Shown one piece after another: positions 53,485 to 61,925 of a DNA stretch of 64,000 nucleotides (within the stretch, counting starts at the first letter, position 1; each line of letters starts with the position of its first letter). The stretch is taken from the NCBI RefSeq assembly GCF_045207785.1, contig NZ_CP108776.1, positions 6,076,001 through 6,140,000 of the forward strand, written 5' to 3'. The translations under genes and the position numbers were made by a program. The stretch is from Embleya sp045207785 (GTDB taxonomy: Bacteria > Actinomycetota > Actinomycetes > Streptomycetales > Streptomycetaceae). Below the pieces are notes generated by a model, which saw nothing but the letters and a program-made list of their open reading frames with translations, was not told the origin of the DNA and searched no databases.

Positions 53485-54834
53485 ATGGGTATCAGTGAAC
53501 GTGAGATCTACGACGTGGTGGGCATCGGATTCGGCCCGTCCAATCTGTCGCTCGCCATCGCTCTGGACGAGCATCGGGCCGATTCGGCGGACCCGGTCGG
53601 GGTCCGGGCCGCGTTCTTCGAGCGGCAGCCCTCGTTCGGCTGGCACCGCAACATGCTGCTGCCGTCGGCGACCATGCAGATCTCCTTCCTGAAGGATCTG
53701 GCCACCTTCCGCAACCCGGTCTCGCGGTTCAGCTTCGTCTCGTATCTGCACGCATCGGGCCGACTGCCGCAATTCGTCAACAACCAGGACTTCTTTCCGA
53801 CCCGCCAGGAATTCCACCAGTACCTGGAATGGGCCGGAGCGTGCTTCACCGACCGCGTCGCCTACGACTCGCAGGTCACCGCGATCCGACTGCCGGCGGA
53901 GGCCGGGGCCGGCTCTCCGGAGTGTCTGCGGCTCGAGATCCGAACCGGGTCCGGCACCAGGCGGGTCGACGCGCGCAACGTGGCCATCTCGACGGGCCTG
54001 GTCCCGCGCATGCCGAAGGGCGTGTCGCGCGATGAACGCGTCTGGCACAGCTCGGAGTTCCTGGAGAAGTACAGCAGGATGAACCCCCACGACCTCAAGA
54101 GTGTGGCGGTGGTCGGGGCCGGTCAGAGCGCGGCCGAGATCACCCGGTTCCTGTACGACTCGCTCCCGGACGCACGGGTCTCCGCGATCATCCCGTCCTA
54201 CGGCTACTCCGTCGCGGACGACACCCCCTTCGCGAACCAGGTGTTCGATCCCGGTGCGGTCGACGACTACTACTTCGGGACCGACCGGACGCGCGAGGCG
54301 TTCTGGCGCTACCACAGCAACACGAACTACTCGGTCGTCGACGACGAGGTCATCCGGGACCTCTACCGGCGCTCGTACGAGGAAGAGGTGCGCAACACCA
54401 AGCGTCTGCACTTCCTCAACCTGACCAGGGTCGAGGACGTCAAGCGGGCCGGCAACGAGACGCGGGTCCTGCTGCGTTCGCTGCTCGACGACGATTCGCC
54501 GGAACTGGACGTGGACGCACTGGTCTTCGCCACCGGGTACGACGTCATGGAGCCGACCGGCCTGCTCGGCGAGCTCGATCGGTACTGCCTGCGCGACGCC
54601 GCCGGCCGGCACCGGTTGACCCGCGACTATCGCCTGGTGACCACGCCCGAACTGCCCTGCGGCATCTACCTTCAGGGCGGCAGCGAACACACCCACGGGC
54701 TGACCTCGTCCCTGCTGTCGAACCTCGCGGTCCGCAGCGGCGAGATCGCCGAGTCCATCGTCCGGCGGCGCGCGGAGCACGAGCGTGAGCGGGCCTCGGC
54801 CCGCCCGATGGAGGACGTCGGCGAAACGGTGTGA
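53485..54834 (+). CDS. L-ornithine/L-lysine N-hydroxylating flavin monooxygenase
   Basis: A 449-residue class B N-hydroxylating monooxygenase that makes N-hydroxy-ornithine or N-hydroxy-lysine for hydroxamates or N-N compounds. The FAD motif GIGFGPSN is at 13-20, HRNMLLPSATMQISFLKDLA at about 54-73, the NADPH motif VVGAGQSAAE near 210, HSNTNYSVVD near 273 and the terminal ATGYD near 350. Substrate (Orn or Lys) is not decidable. It stands alone: no siderophore synthetase is adjacent, and a 19-bp terminator follows. Confidence 0.92.
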   Translation: MGISEREIYDVVGIGFGPSNLSLAIALDEHRADSADPVGVRAAFFERQPSFGWHRNMLLPSATMQISFLKDLATFRNPVSRFSFVSYLHASGRLPQFVNNQDFFPTRQEFHQYLEWAGACFTDRVAYDSQVTAIRLPAEAGAGSPECLRLEIRTGSGTRRVDARNVAISTGLVPRMPKGVSRDERVWHSSEFLEKYSRMNPHDLKSVAVVGAGQSAAEITRFLYDSLPDARVSAIIPSYGYSVADDTPFANQVFDPGAVDDYYFGTDRTREAFWRYHSNTNYSVVDDEVIRDLYRRSYEEEVRNTKRLHFLNLTRVEDVKRAGNETRVLLRSLLDDDSPELDVDALVFATGYDVMEPTGLLGELDRYCLRDAAGRHRLTRDYRLVTTPELPCGIYLQGGSEHTHGLTSSLLSNLAVRSGEIAESIVRRRAEHERERASARPMEDVGETV

Positions 54835-54842
54835 CCGCGCAC

Positions 54843-54883
54843 CCGGGAGCGGCCCGTCGGCGATGCCGACGGGCCGCTCCCGG
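54843..54883 (+). terminator. terminator after the N-monooxygenase
   Basis: A perfect 19-bp stem (54843-54861 and 54865-54883) with a 3-nt GAT loop, starting 9 nt after the stop codon. Confidence 0.9.
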
Positions 54884-54892
54884 TGACATGCC

Positions 54893-55015
54893 CTACAGGA
54901 ACGGCGACATCGGGTCGCCGCCGAGGCGCAGTTCGCCGACCGTCTCCAGGACGCGGTCCTGGACCGCGATGTGTTGGCAGGCGGCGTTGATGTCGCGCGA
55001 ACGGGTGCTGGCCAT
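54893..55015 (-). pseudogene. C-terminal remnant of an unidentified minus-strand gene
   Basis: A 40-codon minus-strand frame ends INAACQHIAVQDRVLETVGE followed by LRLGGDPMSPFL and a stop at 54893. Strong third-position G/C and a protein-like, non-repetitive sequence suggest a genuine C-terminus, but the frame does not continue to the right as a sensible protein. It abuts the start of the luciferase-like remnant on the other strand. Confidence 0.4.
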
Positions 55016-55429
55016 GCGGGAGTTGTGGACGAAGGGGGTCGCCTCCTACGCGGGCGAGTTCGTCCGGTTCCAGCCGAGCCGGATGTGGCCGAAACCGGTC
55101 GCGCCGGGCGGCCCCCCGATCCTGCTCGGCGGATTCGGTGGGCCGGTCCTGTGCCGGCACATCGCGGAGTACGCCGACGGCTGGCTGCCGGTGGGCGGCC
55201 CGGCCGTGGCCCAGGGCCTGCCGCGTGTGCGGGCGGCGGTCGAACGGGCCGGCCGCGACCCGGGCGCGTTGCGGGTGATTCCGTGCGGCGGCTTCCCCCT
55301 TCGTCCCGGGAGATCGACGACTACCGGGACTCGGGCATCGACGAGGTGCTGTTGACCGTCCCGCACACCACCCGGGACGAGGTGCTGACCACCCTGGACC
55401 ACTACGCCAAGAGCTACGGGATCCGCTGA
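54990..55429 (+). pseudogene. truncated, frameshifted luciferase-like (LLM) oxidoreductase
   Basis: Only the C-terminal third of a luciferase-like monooxygenase/F420-dependent oxidoreductase is present: VLAMRELWTKGVASYAGEFV, PPILLGGFGGPVLCRHIAEY ADGWLPVGG in one frame, then, after a -1/+2 frame change between about 55290 and 55315, EIDDYRDSGIDEVLLTVPHT to the stop at 55429. The barrel's N-terminal two thirds are missing. It is therefore a decayed gene. It ends 6 nt before the convergent DUF1707 gene. Confidence 0.75.
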
Positions 55430-55435
55430 ACCGGC

Positions 55436-55942
55436 TCAGCCCGTGCGGTGGCCCCGGTGGGTGTGGTGATGCCGGCGGAAGCGGACGGCGGCCGCGACGA
55501 CGAGCAGTACGGCGAGGATCTGCACGGCGTGCGCGTCGACGCGCAGGCACAGCGCGATCAGGACGAGCAGCAGTACGGCCTGCTTGTAACGGCCGCCGCG
55601 GCCGTGGTGCCGGCCGCGGCCGTGCTCGTGCCGATCCGTCCGCGAGTGGCGTTCCCGCCGCTCCTCGCGACCCTGTCGGTCGTGGCGGGCGTGCCGCTCC
55701 GACCGGCTTGTGCCGCGTCGCCGCTCGGCGGGCTCGGCCGGCCGGTCCGGGTCGTTCGGCAGCTTGGCCAGCCCGGCTGTCGCGGCGGCCAGTTCCGCGC
55801 CGGTCTCGGCGGTGAAGACGCCGGCCAGGCGGCTGTCCAGGTCGGCGATCTCCAGGGTGCCGAGGGCGTAGTGCTCGGCGAGGAACGCCGCCGCCGCGTC
55901 GCGCTCGGCCTCGTGGACCGCGATCTCGATGTCGTTCGTCAT
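55436..55942 (-). CDS. DUF1707-family membrane protein
   Basis: A 168-residue protein. The N-terminal DUF1707 domain (about 6-60) shows AERDAAAAFLAEHYALGTLE and FTAETGAELAAA. A His/Arg-rich linker (75-118) leads to two closely spaced membrane segments (about 121-152) and a His/Arg-rich tail. Role unknown. Its ATG overlaps the stop of the MFS exporter gene, so the two are co-translated. Confidence 0.8.
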   Translation of the reverse strand: MTNDIEIAVHEAERDAAAAFLAEHYALGTLEIADLDSRLAGVFTAETGAELAAATAGLAKLPNDPDRPAEPAERRRGTSRSERHARHDRQGREERRERHSRTDRHEHGRGRHHGRGGRYKQAVLLLVLIALCLRVDAHAVQILAVLLVVAAAVRFRRHHHTHRGHRTG

Positions 55943-57525
55943 CGAACTGCCCCCATCTGCTTCGTGGCCGGCGAAGCGGCCGAATCCCGCGGTGTGGACG
56001 GCGCTTCGCCCACGGGTCCGGCCGCCGCGTCCGGCGCGACCGGGTCCGTCGTCGGTACCGGCTCCTCGTCCCGCGGCCGACGCGGCAGCAGGAACGCGAC
56101 CAGGACCACGAGCAGGAGCCCACCCACGACCACCCACAACGTCCGCTCCATCGCGTCGGCGTACGCGCCCGCGTGGTTCGTGCTGCCCGAGTCGCCCACC
56201 GCGTCGAAGAACAGCGTGCCCAGGATCGCCACCCCCAGCGTGGCGCCGAGCTGCTGGTTGGCGTTGAGCACGCCCGAGGCGGAGCCGGTCTCGTGGTCCT
56301 CGACGCTCGCCAGCGCGATGTCGAAGAACGGGGCCAGCAGCAGGCCCATCCCGATGCCGGTGACCACCAGGGACGGCATCAGCTGCCACGCGCCGACGTC
56401 GGCACCGACCGAATGCAGTGTCAACGACATCGCCGCGACCCCCGCGGCCATCACCACGGCGCCCGCGTGCAGCACGGTGCGCCCGAAGCGCGGGACCAGC
56501 ACGGCGCCGGCCGACAGCGCGCCGATCACCACGCCCACGGCGATCGGCGTCGAGGCGAGGCCGGCGTGGATCGCCGTCCAGCCGAGCCCGATCTGTAGGA
56601 ACAGGCCGAAGACCAGCAGCAAACCGTTCATCGCGGCGAAGAACACGATGCCCACCGCGAGGCTGCCGCTGAAGGCGCGCTTGGCGATCAGGCTCGGCAC
56701 CACGAGCGGGGACCCGCCCGCGCCGGCCACCCGCTTCTCCCACCACGCGAAGACGAGGAGCACCGGCAGCGCCGCGCCCATCGACACGAACGTCCAGGCG
56801 GGCCAGTCGGATTCGCGGCCCTGGACCAGCGGGTAGATCAGCAGCAGGGCGGCGACCGAGACCAGGACCATGCCCACCGGGTCCAGTCGGGGCCGCTGCT
56901 CGGCGCGCGATTCGGGCACGTAGCGCAGCGCGCCCCAGATCGCGATCAGCCCGAGCGGCACGTTGATCAGGAAGATCGCCCGCCAGCCGGTGCCCGCGAG
57001 GTCCGCCTTGATCAGCGCGCCCGCGACGATCGGGCCGCCGACCGAGGCCAGCGCCATCACCGGACCGAACGCGCCGAACGCCTTGCCCCGCTCGGCCGGT
57101 GCGAACACCGACACCACCACGGAGTAGGTCTGCGGGATGGTCAGCGCGGCGAACAGGCCCTGAATCGCGCGGACGGCGATCAGGAACCCGATCGACGGCG
57201 CGAGGGCGCACAGCGCCGACGTGAGGGTGAATCCGCCGAGGCCGATCAGGAACATCCGGCGCCGGCCCACGATGTCGCCGAGCCGACCGCCGGTGATCAG
57301 GCCGACCGCGAACGCGAGCGTGTACGCGGCGGCGATCCACTGGAGCGCGGTCGAGCCGCCGCCGAGGTCCGCCCGGACCGACGGGGCGGCCACCCCGATG
57401 ATCGTCGAGTCGAGCAGATCCATGGTCTCGGCCAGCAATACGACCGCGAGTGCCGCCCATCGCCACCGATACGGCGACGGGTCCTCCACCGGTGGCGATG
57501 CCGTCGGCTTGGCGAGTGCGTCCAT
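55939..57525 (-). CDS. MFS drug exporter, DHA2 (EmrB/QacA) family
   Basis: A 528-residue 14-helix transporter. Motifs: LLDSTIIGVAAPSVRADLGG near 37-56 (DHA2 motif D1), GGRLGDIVGRRRMFLIGL near 79-96 (motif A), GPVMALASVGGPIVAGAL near 153-170 (motif C). A Pro/Ala-rich tail follows. It is divergent from a TetR gene at 57636, the standard TetR-regulated exporter pair. It could export the product of the operon at 58-64 kb (inference). Confidence 0.9.
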   Translation of the reverse strand: MDALAKPTASPPVEDPSPYRWRWAALAVVLLAETMDLLDSTIIGVAAPSVRADLGGGSTALQWIAAAYTLAFAVGLITGGRLGDIVGRRRMFLIGLGGFTLTSALCALAPSIGFLIAVRAIQGLFAALTIPQTYSVVVSVFAPAERGKAFGAFGPVMALASVGGPIVAGALIKADLAGTGWRAIFLINVPLGLIAIWGALRYVPESRAEQRPRLDPVGMVLVSVAALLLIYPLVQGRESDWPAWTFVSMGAALPVLLVFAWWEKRVAGAGGSPLVVPSLIAKRAFSGSLAVGIVFFAAMNGLLLVFGLFLQIGLGWTAIHAGLASTPIAVGVVIGALSAGAVLVPRFGRTVLHAGAVVMAAGVAAMSLTLHSVGADVGAWQLMPSLVVTGIGMGLLLAPFFDIALASVEDHETGSASGVLNANQQLGATLGVAILGTLFFDAVGDSGSTNHAGAYADAMERTLWVVVGGLLLVVLVAFLLPRRPRDEEPVPTTDPVAPDAAAGPVGEAPSTPRDSAASPATKQMGAVR

Positions 57526-57547
57526 TTCAACTCCTTACGAATGTCGT

Positions 57548-57559
57548 TCGTTCCAACGA
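57548..57559. promoter_or_regulatory. candidate TetR operator in MFS/TetR divergent promoter
   Basis: TCGTT and AACGA flank CC in a 12-nt palindrome (57548-57559), 22 nt upstream of the MFS start. A further TCGTT at 57544-57548 lies adjacent. Short, so tentative. Confidence 0.35.
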
Positions 57560-57635
57560 TCGCTGTTCTTTCATCTGTCAGTGTTCGTGTCAACTACGCT
57601 GTTCGCAACCCTCGATCGACACAGGACGGCTACAG

Positions 57636-58406
57636 ATGGCGAAAACGTCGCGGACCCGGCCCAGAGCCGCCGCCGGCCAGCCGCCGGCGAGCGCCGGCAC
57701 CGGTGTGCCGGAACTCCCCACCCCACCGTGGCGACGCCGCCGCGCCAGGCCCGTGCGGCCGCCGCTGAGTCAGGCGTCGATCGTGGAGGCCGCGCTGGCC
57801 GTGCTCGACGACGGAGGGCTCGAGGCGGTGAGCATGCGCAGGGTCGCCGACGAGTTGGACACCGGCCCCGCGTCGCTCTACGTGCATGTATCGAGCAAGG
57901 AGGAGCTGCTCGAACTGGTGCTCGACCACGTGCTCGGCGAGGTGCGGATCCCGACGCCGGACCCCGAGCGCTGGCAGGCCCAGCTCAAGGAGGTGGTGCT
58001 GGAGTTCCGCGAGGTCCTGGCCTCGCACGCGGACCTCGGGCGGGCGGTGTTGGCCGCGATTCCCTCGGGGCCGAACGCGCTGCGGATCAGCGAGGGGCTG
58101 CTGGCCATCATGCGCGGCGGCGGCGTGCCCGAACAGGCGTGCGCGTGGGTGCTCGACGTGCTCCAGCTCTACATCTCGGCCGACGTCTACGAGGCGGCGC
58201 TGTACCTGTCCCGGGCCGAGGAGGGCGAGGACCCGATGGCGATGGCGCAGGCGTATCTGGGCGAGGTGATCGGTTCGCTGCCCAAGGAGCGGTTCCCGAC
58301 CCTGATCGCGCTGATGCCGCACATGATCAGCGGCGACCGCAAGGCCAGGATCGAGTTCGGCCTGGACATCTTCGTCCGGGGCCTGGCCGGGATTCCTCGA
58401 CCGTGA
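57636..58406 (+). CDS. TetR-family regulator with TetR_C domain
   Basis: A 256-residue repressor with an unusually long N-extension of about 45 Pro/Arg-rich residues, HTH AVSMRRVADELDTGPASLYV near 69-88, and a tetracycline-repressor-type C-terminal domain. ATG 57636 is used; the frame is open upstream to 57450 but overlaps the divergent promoter. It is the likely repressor of the MFS exporter gene. Confidence 0.87.
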   Translation: MAKTSRTRPRAAAGQPPASAGTGVPELPTPPWRRRRARPVRPPLSQASIVEAALAVLDDGGLEAVSMRRVADELDTGPASLYVHVSSKEELLELVLDHVLGEVRIPTPDPERWQAQLKEVVLEFREVLASHADLGRAVLAAIPSGPNALRISEGLLAIMRGGGVPEQACAWVLDVLQLYISADVYEAALYLSRAEEGEDPMAMAQAYLGEVIGSLPKERFPTLIALMPHMISGDRKARIEFGLDIFVRGLAGIPRP

Positions 58407-58412
58407 CGTGCC

Positions 58413-58456
58413 GGTGCGCCGGGCCCGGACGCACTCGCGTCCCGGCCCGGCGCACC
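58413..58456. terminator. bidirectional terminator between tetR and methyltransferase genes
   Basis: GGTGCGCCGGGCC at 58413-58425 pairs with GGCCCGGCGCACC at 58444-58456; inside, GGACGC (58427-58432) pairs with GCGTCC (58437-58442) on an ACTC loop. Confidence 0.85.
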
Positions 58457-58469
58457 GCGTTCATCGGGG

Positions 58470-59144
58470 TCAGGCCACCCGCACGCAATACTCCACGCCG
58501 TCCCCGAGGGTCAGCGCCACGGTCGCGTACCCGTTGCGCGGGTCGCGCACGTACGCGTAGAACTCGCGCAGCGGCTCCGGCGGTACGGGCCCGCCCTGCG
58601 GCAGGTCGTCGGCGAGCACCACGGCGCCCGGCCGAAGGTGGGGTTCGAGCAGCTTGAGCACCGGCAGGTAGACGTTCGGCCAGCCGTCGAGCAGCACCAG
58701 GTCGATCGGCCCGTCGACGTCGCGCAGGGTTTCGAGCGCGTCCCCGACCCGGATGTCCACCAGATCGCCGAGGCCGGCCGCGTCCAGGTGGTTCCTGGCC
58801 GCTTCGGCCTTGTTCTGCTGGATCTCGGCGGTGACCAGCCGGCCGCCGCCGTTGTCGCGCAGGCCGGCCGCCAGGTGCAGCGCCGACACGCCGAACGAGG
58901 TGCCGAACTCGACCACGTTGACGGCCTTGTGGCTGCGCACGAGCGTGTACAGGAACCGCCCGACGTTGCGGTCCACCGCGAGCAGGACGTCGGTGAGCGC
59001 CTCGCACAGATCATGGTCGAAGGTGAGCTGGGCGCCCGCCAACTCCGAGACCCGCTCCTCGAGTTCCTCGTTCTGCGCCTCCTCGGTGGCGAAGAGCTTG
59101 TCGATCACGCCGGCGACGGCGGGGGAGTCGATGGTCAGCGTCAC
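58470..59144 (-). CDS. class I SAM-dependent O-methyltransferase
   Basis: A 224-residue methyltransferase of the catechol-OMT-like type: motif I VVEFGTSFGVSALHLAAGLR near 75-94, VTAEIQQNKAE near 103, and VLLDGWPNVYLPVLKLLEPH near 147-166. The fold suggests O- (or N-) methylation of a small molecule. GTG 59144 follows AAAGGA; codons further upstream belong to another gene's strand context. It is the last gene of the right-edge operon, 61 bp after the second darcynin-like gene. Confidence 0.87.
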   Translation of the reverse strand: MTLTIDSPAVAGVIDKLFATEEAQNEELEERVSELAGAQLTFDHDLCEALTDVLLAVDRNVGRFLYTLVRSHKAVNVVEFGTSFGVSALHLAAGLRDNGGGRLVTAEIQQNKAEAARNHLDAAGLGDLVDIRVGDALETLRDVDGPIDLVLLDGWPNVYLPVLKLLEPHLRPGAVVLADDLPQGGPVPPEPLREFYAYVRDPRNGYATVALTLGDGVEYCVRVA

Positions 59145-59205
59145 GGTTGTTTCCTTTTCTCGTGGTTCGGTGCGAAGTGGTGCCGATGGTGGTGCGATCG
59201 TGGCG

Positions 59206-59547
59206 TCACCGGGCGAGCGCGGCGGCCGCCTCGGGGACGGTCCGGAAGCCGTTCTCGACGCTGATGAACGACTCCAGCACGCGTACGTGGCCCTCGGTGA
59301 GCAGCGGGCAGTCCCGCAGCTCCTCGGCGAGCAGGAAGTAGTACTCCAGATGCTCGGTCTCCAGCAGGATGGAGTCCGAGAAATCGGCGTGGAAGGACTC
59401 GTTGTCGAACAGTCGCGCACCGACCCGGTCGGCGTACTTGCCGAAGATCGGCAGCACGTGCGCGCCCCGGTAGCTCTTGCGCTCGTCGCGGCTGAGCGCC
59501 AGCCAGGACGGCGCGAACTCCAGCGTGAGCAGGATCGTGTAGGTCAT
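59206..59547 (-). CDS. darcynin-like small protein, copy 2
   Basis: A 113-residue protein: TYTILLTLEFAPSWLALSRD, RKSYRGAHVLPIFGKYADRV, LETEHLEYYFLLAEELRDCP, ending in an Ala-rich tail. I assign it to the darcynin family (predicted dimeric alpha-beta barrel) from the WLALSRDER and final 'LxxYYFxxEELR' pattern. It is clearly paralogous to the preceding gene and overlaps it by 4 nt. No catalytic residue is established. Confidence 0.65.
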   Translation of the reverse strand: MTYTILLTLEFAPSWLALSRDERKSYRGAHVLPIFGKYADRVGARLFDNESFHADFSDSILLETEHLEYYFLLAEELRDCPLLTEGHVRVLESFISVENGFRTVPEAAAALAR

Positions 59548-59900
59548 GCCGGCACCCCCGCTCCGGCGCGCGCGTCCTCGGCCGCGTCGAACTGCGGGTA
59601 GCCGTCCTCGTAGCCGAGGATGATCCGCTCGATCGTCACGAATCCCTGCGCGAGCAGGTGGTTGTCCCGGAACTCCTCGATGAAGAAGTAGTAGTCCCGG
59701 AGATCGGCGGCCTCGATCACGACCATGTGCGAGAAGCGCGGGTCGAAGCCGAGGCTGTTGAAGAAGCGGATCGAGAGCCGGTCCGCGTAGCGGCCGACGA
59801 GGGGCTGCAGATGCTCCTCCTCGATCTTGCGGCGGTCGGCCGGGTCCAGCGCGTGCCACGTGCGGGAGAAGCTGGTGAGCAGGACGATCGTGGTCTTCAT
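59544..59900 (-). CDS. darcynin-like small protein, copy 1
   Basis: A 118-residue paralogue of the next gene: TIVLLTSFSRTWHALDPADR, EEHLQPLVGRYADRLSIRFF, RDYYFFIEEFRDNHLLAQGF. Shared features are the W-x-A-L helix start, the 'YADR' segment, an acidic HMVVIE/ILLETE strand and YYF-x-x-EE-x-R. Two adjacent copies suggest a heterodimer of the EthD/Darcynin fold. It lies 52 bp after the di-iron oxygenase gene. Confidence 0.65.
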   Translation of the reverse strand: MKTTIVLLTSFSRTWHALDPADRRKIEEEHLQPLVGRYADRLSIRFFNSLGFDPRFSHMVVIEAADLRDYYFFIEEFRDNHLLAQGFVTIERIILGYEDGYPQFDAAEDARAGAGVPA

Positions 59901-59952
59901 CGGTCCTCCGGGAGCTACCGTCGTGGTGACTCGGGGTGGTGGGCGGGACTGT

Positions 59953-60942
59953 TCAGATGTCGGTGCGCGGCGCCGGCAGATCGCCTCGGCGCGGGGTGTG
60001 CACGTGCTCGGCGCCGGAGAAGTCGTGGATCAGCTGCCGCAGTTCGTCGTTCAGCAGTTCGTCGGCCGTGCGCGGATTGCCGTCGTCGTCGAACAGCCGC
60101 TCCGCGAAGCTCCGGGTGATCGCCATCTGCATCCGGTAGGCCGGCACCTCGGCGATGTCCACCCCGGTGAGCTTGCCGATCAAGGTGGTGAAGTCGTCGG
60201 CGAGCCGGGAGTTGAGCGTCTCGATGGCGGTCAGGAGTTCGCGGGTGCGGGCCCGCTGTTCGGTGCTGAGCCGGGAGTACAGCTCGCGCATGACGATGTG
60301 GTCGACCTTGATGTGCCGGGCCTCGTCCAGCCCGTGCAGGTGCAGCAGTCGGGTGACGAAGTAGCGCCGGTCGGGGTCGAGCCGGTCGGTCCGCCGCTCG
60401 AACACGGTGATCACCGATTCGCCGACGTAGGCCGAGGCGCACAGCGCGATCAGCTTGACCCACGGGTGGTCGTCCTGCTGGAAGACGCTCAACCGCTCGC
60501 CGAATCGGCTGTCCGGCAGCCGCGGTTCGAAGCCGGAGATCTCTCGGACGTAGCGGAAGAAGGTGTTGGCGTGGTGCAGTTCCTCGGCCGCGAAGCACGA
60601 GAGCGCGTGGTGCAGTTCGTAGCCCTCGGACAACTCGCCGAGCCCCGGGTGGAGCGGCATCTCGCTGAGGATGAGCGCCATCGTGGCGCTCACGTGCCGT
60701 TCGATCTCGGCGAGTTGGGCCAGCTCCTTGACGACGTAGGCGATCGCCTCGCGTTCGTGCCCGGGGTCGCCGTAAGCGACGACCGACAGGTACTCCAGGT
60801 TCTCCGGGGTCACCGCCTGGGGCCACACGAAGGCGTTCGGGTGGAAGGTGTTGACGTGCGCGAGCGCCATGATCCCGCCGAGCCGGTCGCGTAGTTCGCG
60901 GTCGCCGTGCACATCCGTTCCGGATATCGGGGCAGTAGACAT
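59953..60942 (-). CDS. AurF-like di-iron N-oxygenase family protein
   Basis: A 329-residue protein of the p-aminobenzoate N-oxygenase AurF family. The di-iron ligand set is visible: Glu81 (LAEIERH), Glu120/121 with His123/124 (AAEELHHANTF), Glu175 (GESVITVFE), His203 (HLHGLDEARH), Glu207 and His210. Members oxidise amines to hydroxylamine or nitro groups, or carry out other C-H/N-H oxidations. It sits between a TauD-type oxygenase and darcynin-like genes. Substrate unknown. Confidence 0.82.
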   Translation of the reverse strand: MSTAPISGTDVHGDRELRDRLGGIMALAHVNTFHPNAFVWPQAVTPENLEYLSVVAYGDPGHEREAIAYVVKELAQLAEIERHVSATMALILSEMPLHPGLGELSEGYELHHALSCFAAEELHHANTFFRYVREISGFEPRLPDSRFGERLSVFQQDDHPWVKLIALCASAYVGESVITVFERRTDRLDPDRRYFVTRLLHLHGLDEARHIKVDHIVMRELYSRLSTEQRARTRELLTAIETLNSRLADDFTTLIGKLTGVDIAEVPAYRMQMAITRSFAERLFDDDGNPRTADELLNDELRQLIHDFSGAEHVHTPRRGDLPAPRTDI

Positions 60943-61019
60943 GAACACCTCTGATCGCTGGTGATCGGGATGGTGCGGGTGCGCACGGCGCCGGTGCCGC
61001 CGCCGTGCGCGGGGAGCGC

Positions 61020-61925
61020 TCAGTTCGCCGGGGCGAAGCTCTGCGCGTTGACGATCGTGCGCCGGGGGTCGGTGATCGCCCGACGCCCGTGCATGACCCG
61101 GGAGTTGTCGATCAGCAGGACGTCGCCGCTCTGCCAGAGCACCTCCTCGGTCACCCGCTCGGCGACCTCGGCGATCTCGGCCAGGACGTCCTTCGGGATC
61201 GGCGACCCGTCCTCGAAGCGGATGTCCGGGGTCTCGTAGTTGTACGAGGGGCCGAACAGGCTGTTGGCCCAGGCGATCTCGGTCGACCACCGCGAGGGAT
61301 GCGCCCCGTATGTCGCGTGGGCGTAGGTGATCGAGTCGTCGGGGTGGACGGTGATCTCCACGTCGTGCGCGCCGGTCAGCGCGTGCAGGTCGGCGGCGCC
61401 GATCTCGTCCGGCGACCGGCCGTCGTCGAGACCGAAGGCGACGAAGCGGCGCCACAGCTCCGCGGGCACGCGGCGGGAGAACACGATCCGCTGCCGCCGG
61501 AACAGGTCGAGCGTTTCCACGTCGAGGGCCTCCGCGAGGAGTTGCCCGTCGCACACCGTCGTCTGCGAGCCCGAGTCGGCCGCGGTGACGCAGTGGAACC
61601 ACAGCAGGTCCGGCGGGTACGGCGTGGCGCCGTTCTCGATGTGCAGGCCGATCGGGTCGTGGCCCGAGTCGACCATCTGGGCCGCGTCGCCGTAGAACGC
61701 GCGGGCCGGGTCCAGGGTGATCCGCGCGCTGCAGGTGCGGACCAGGGCGTTGAAGTCGTCCAGGGTCGGTGCGAAGTCGCGCAGCAGCACGTACCCGGTG
61801 CGGGCCAGCAGCGGCACCAGGTGGGCCGCCGTGTCGAGGATCCCGACGCTCGGTGCCTCGGGGGTGAGCAGGGCCGCGGTGCCGGCGCCCAGGGGGCGGA
61901 GGGACGCGGGAAGCCCGGTGGTCAT
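61020..61925 (-). CDS. TauD/TfdA-family Fe(II)/2-oxoglutarate-type oxygenase
   Basis: A 301-residue dioxygenase. The iron facial triad is His95-x-Glu97 (GLHIENG) and His279 (NSRVMHGRR), with Arg289 (DPRRTIVNAQ) for 2-oxoglutarate. The carboxylate is Glu, as in clavaminate synthase and SyrP-like members, not Asp; so hydroxylation rather than halogenation is expected, since halogenases have Ala/Gly there. Its start overlaps the ligase stop by 4 nt. Confidence 0.88.
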   Translation of the reverse strand: MTTGLPASLRPLGAGTAALLTPEAPSVGILDTAAHLVPLLARTGYVLLRDFAPTLDDFNALVRTCSARITLDPARAFYGDAAQMVDSGHDPIGLHIENGATPYPPDLLWFHCVTAADSGSQTTVCDGQLLAEALDVETLDLFRRQRIVFSRRVPAELWRRFVAFGLDDGRSPDEIGAADLHALTGAHDVEITVHPDDSITYAHATYGAHPSRWSTEIAWANSLFGPSYNYETPDIRFEDGSPIPKDVLAEIAEVAERVTEEVLWQSGDVLLIDNSRVMHGRRAITDPRRTIVNAQSFAPAN

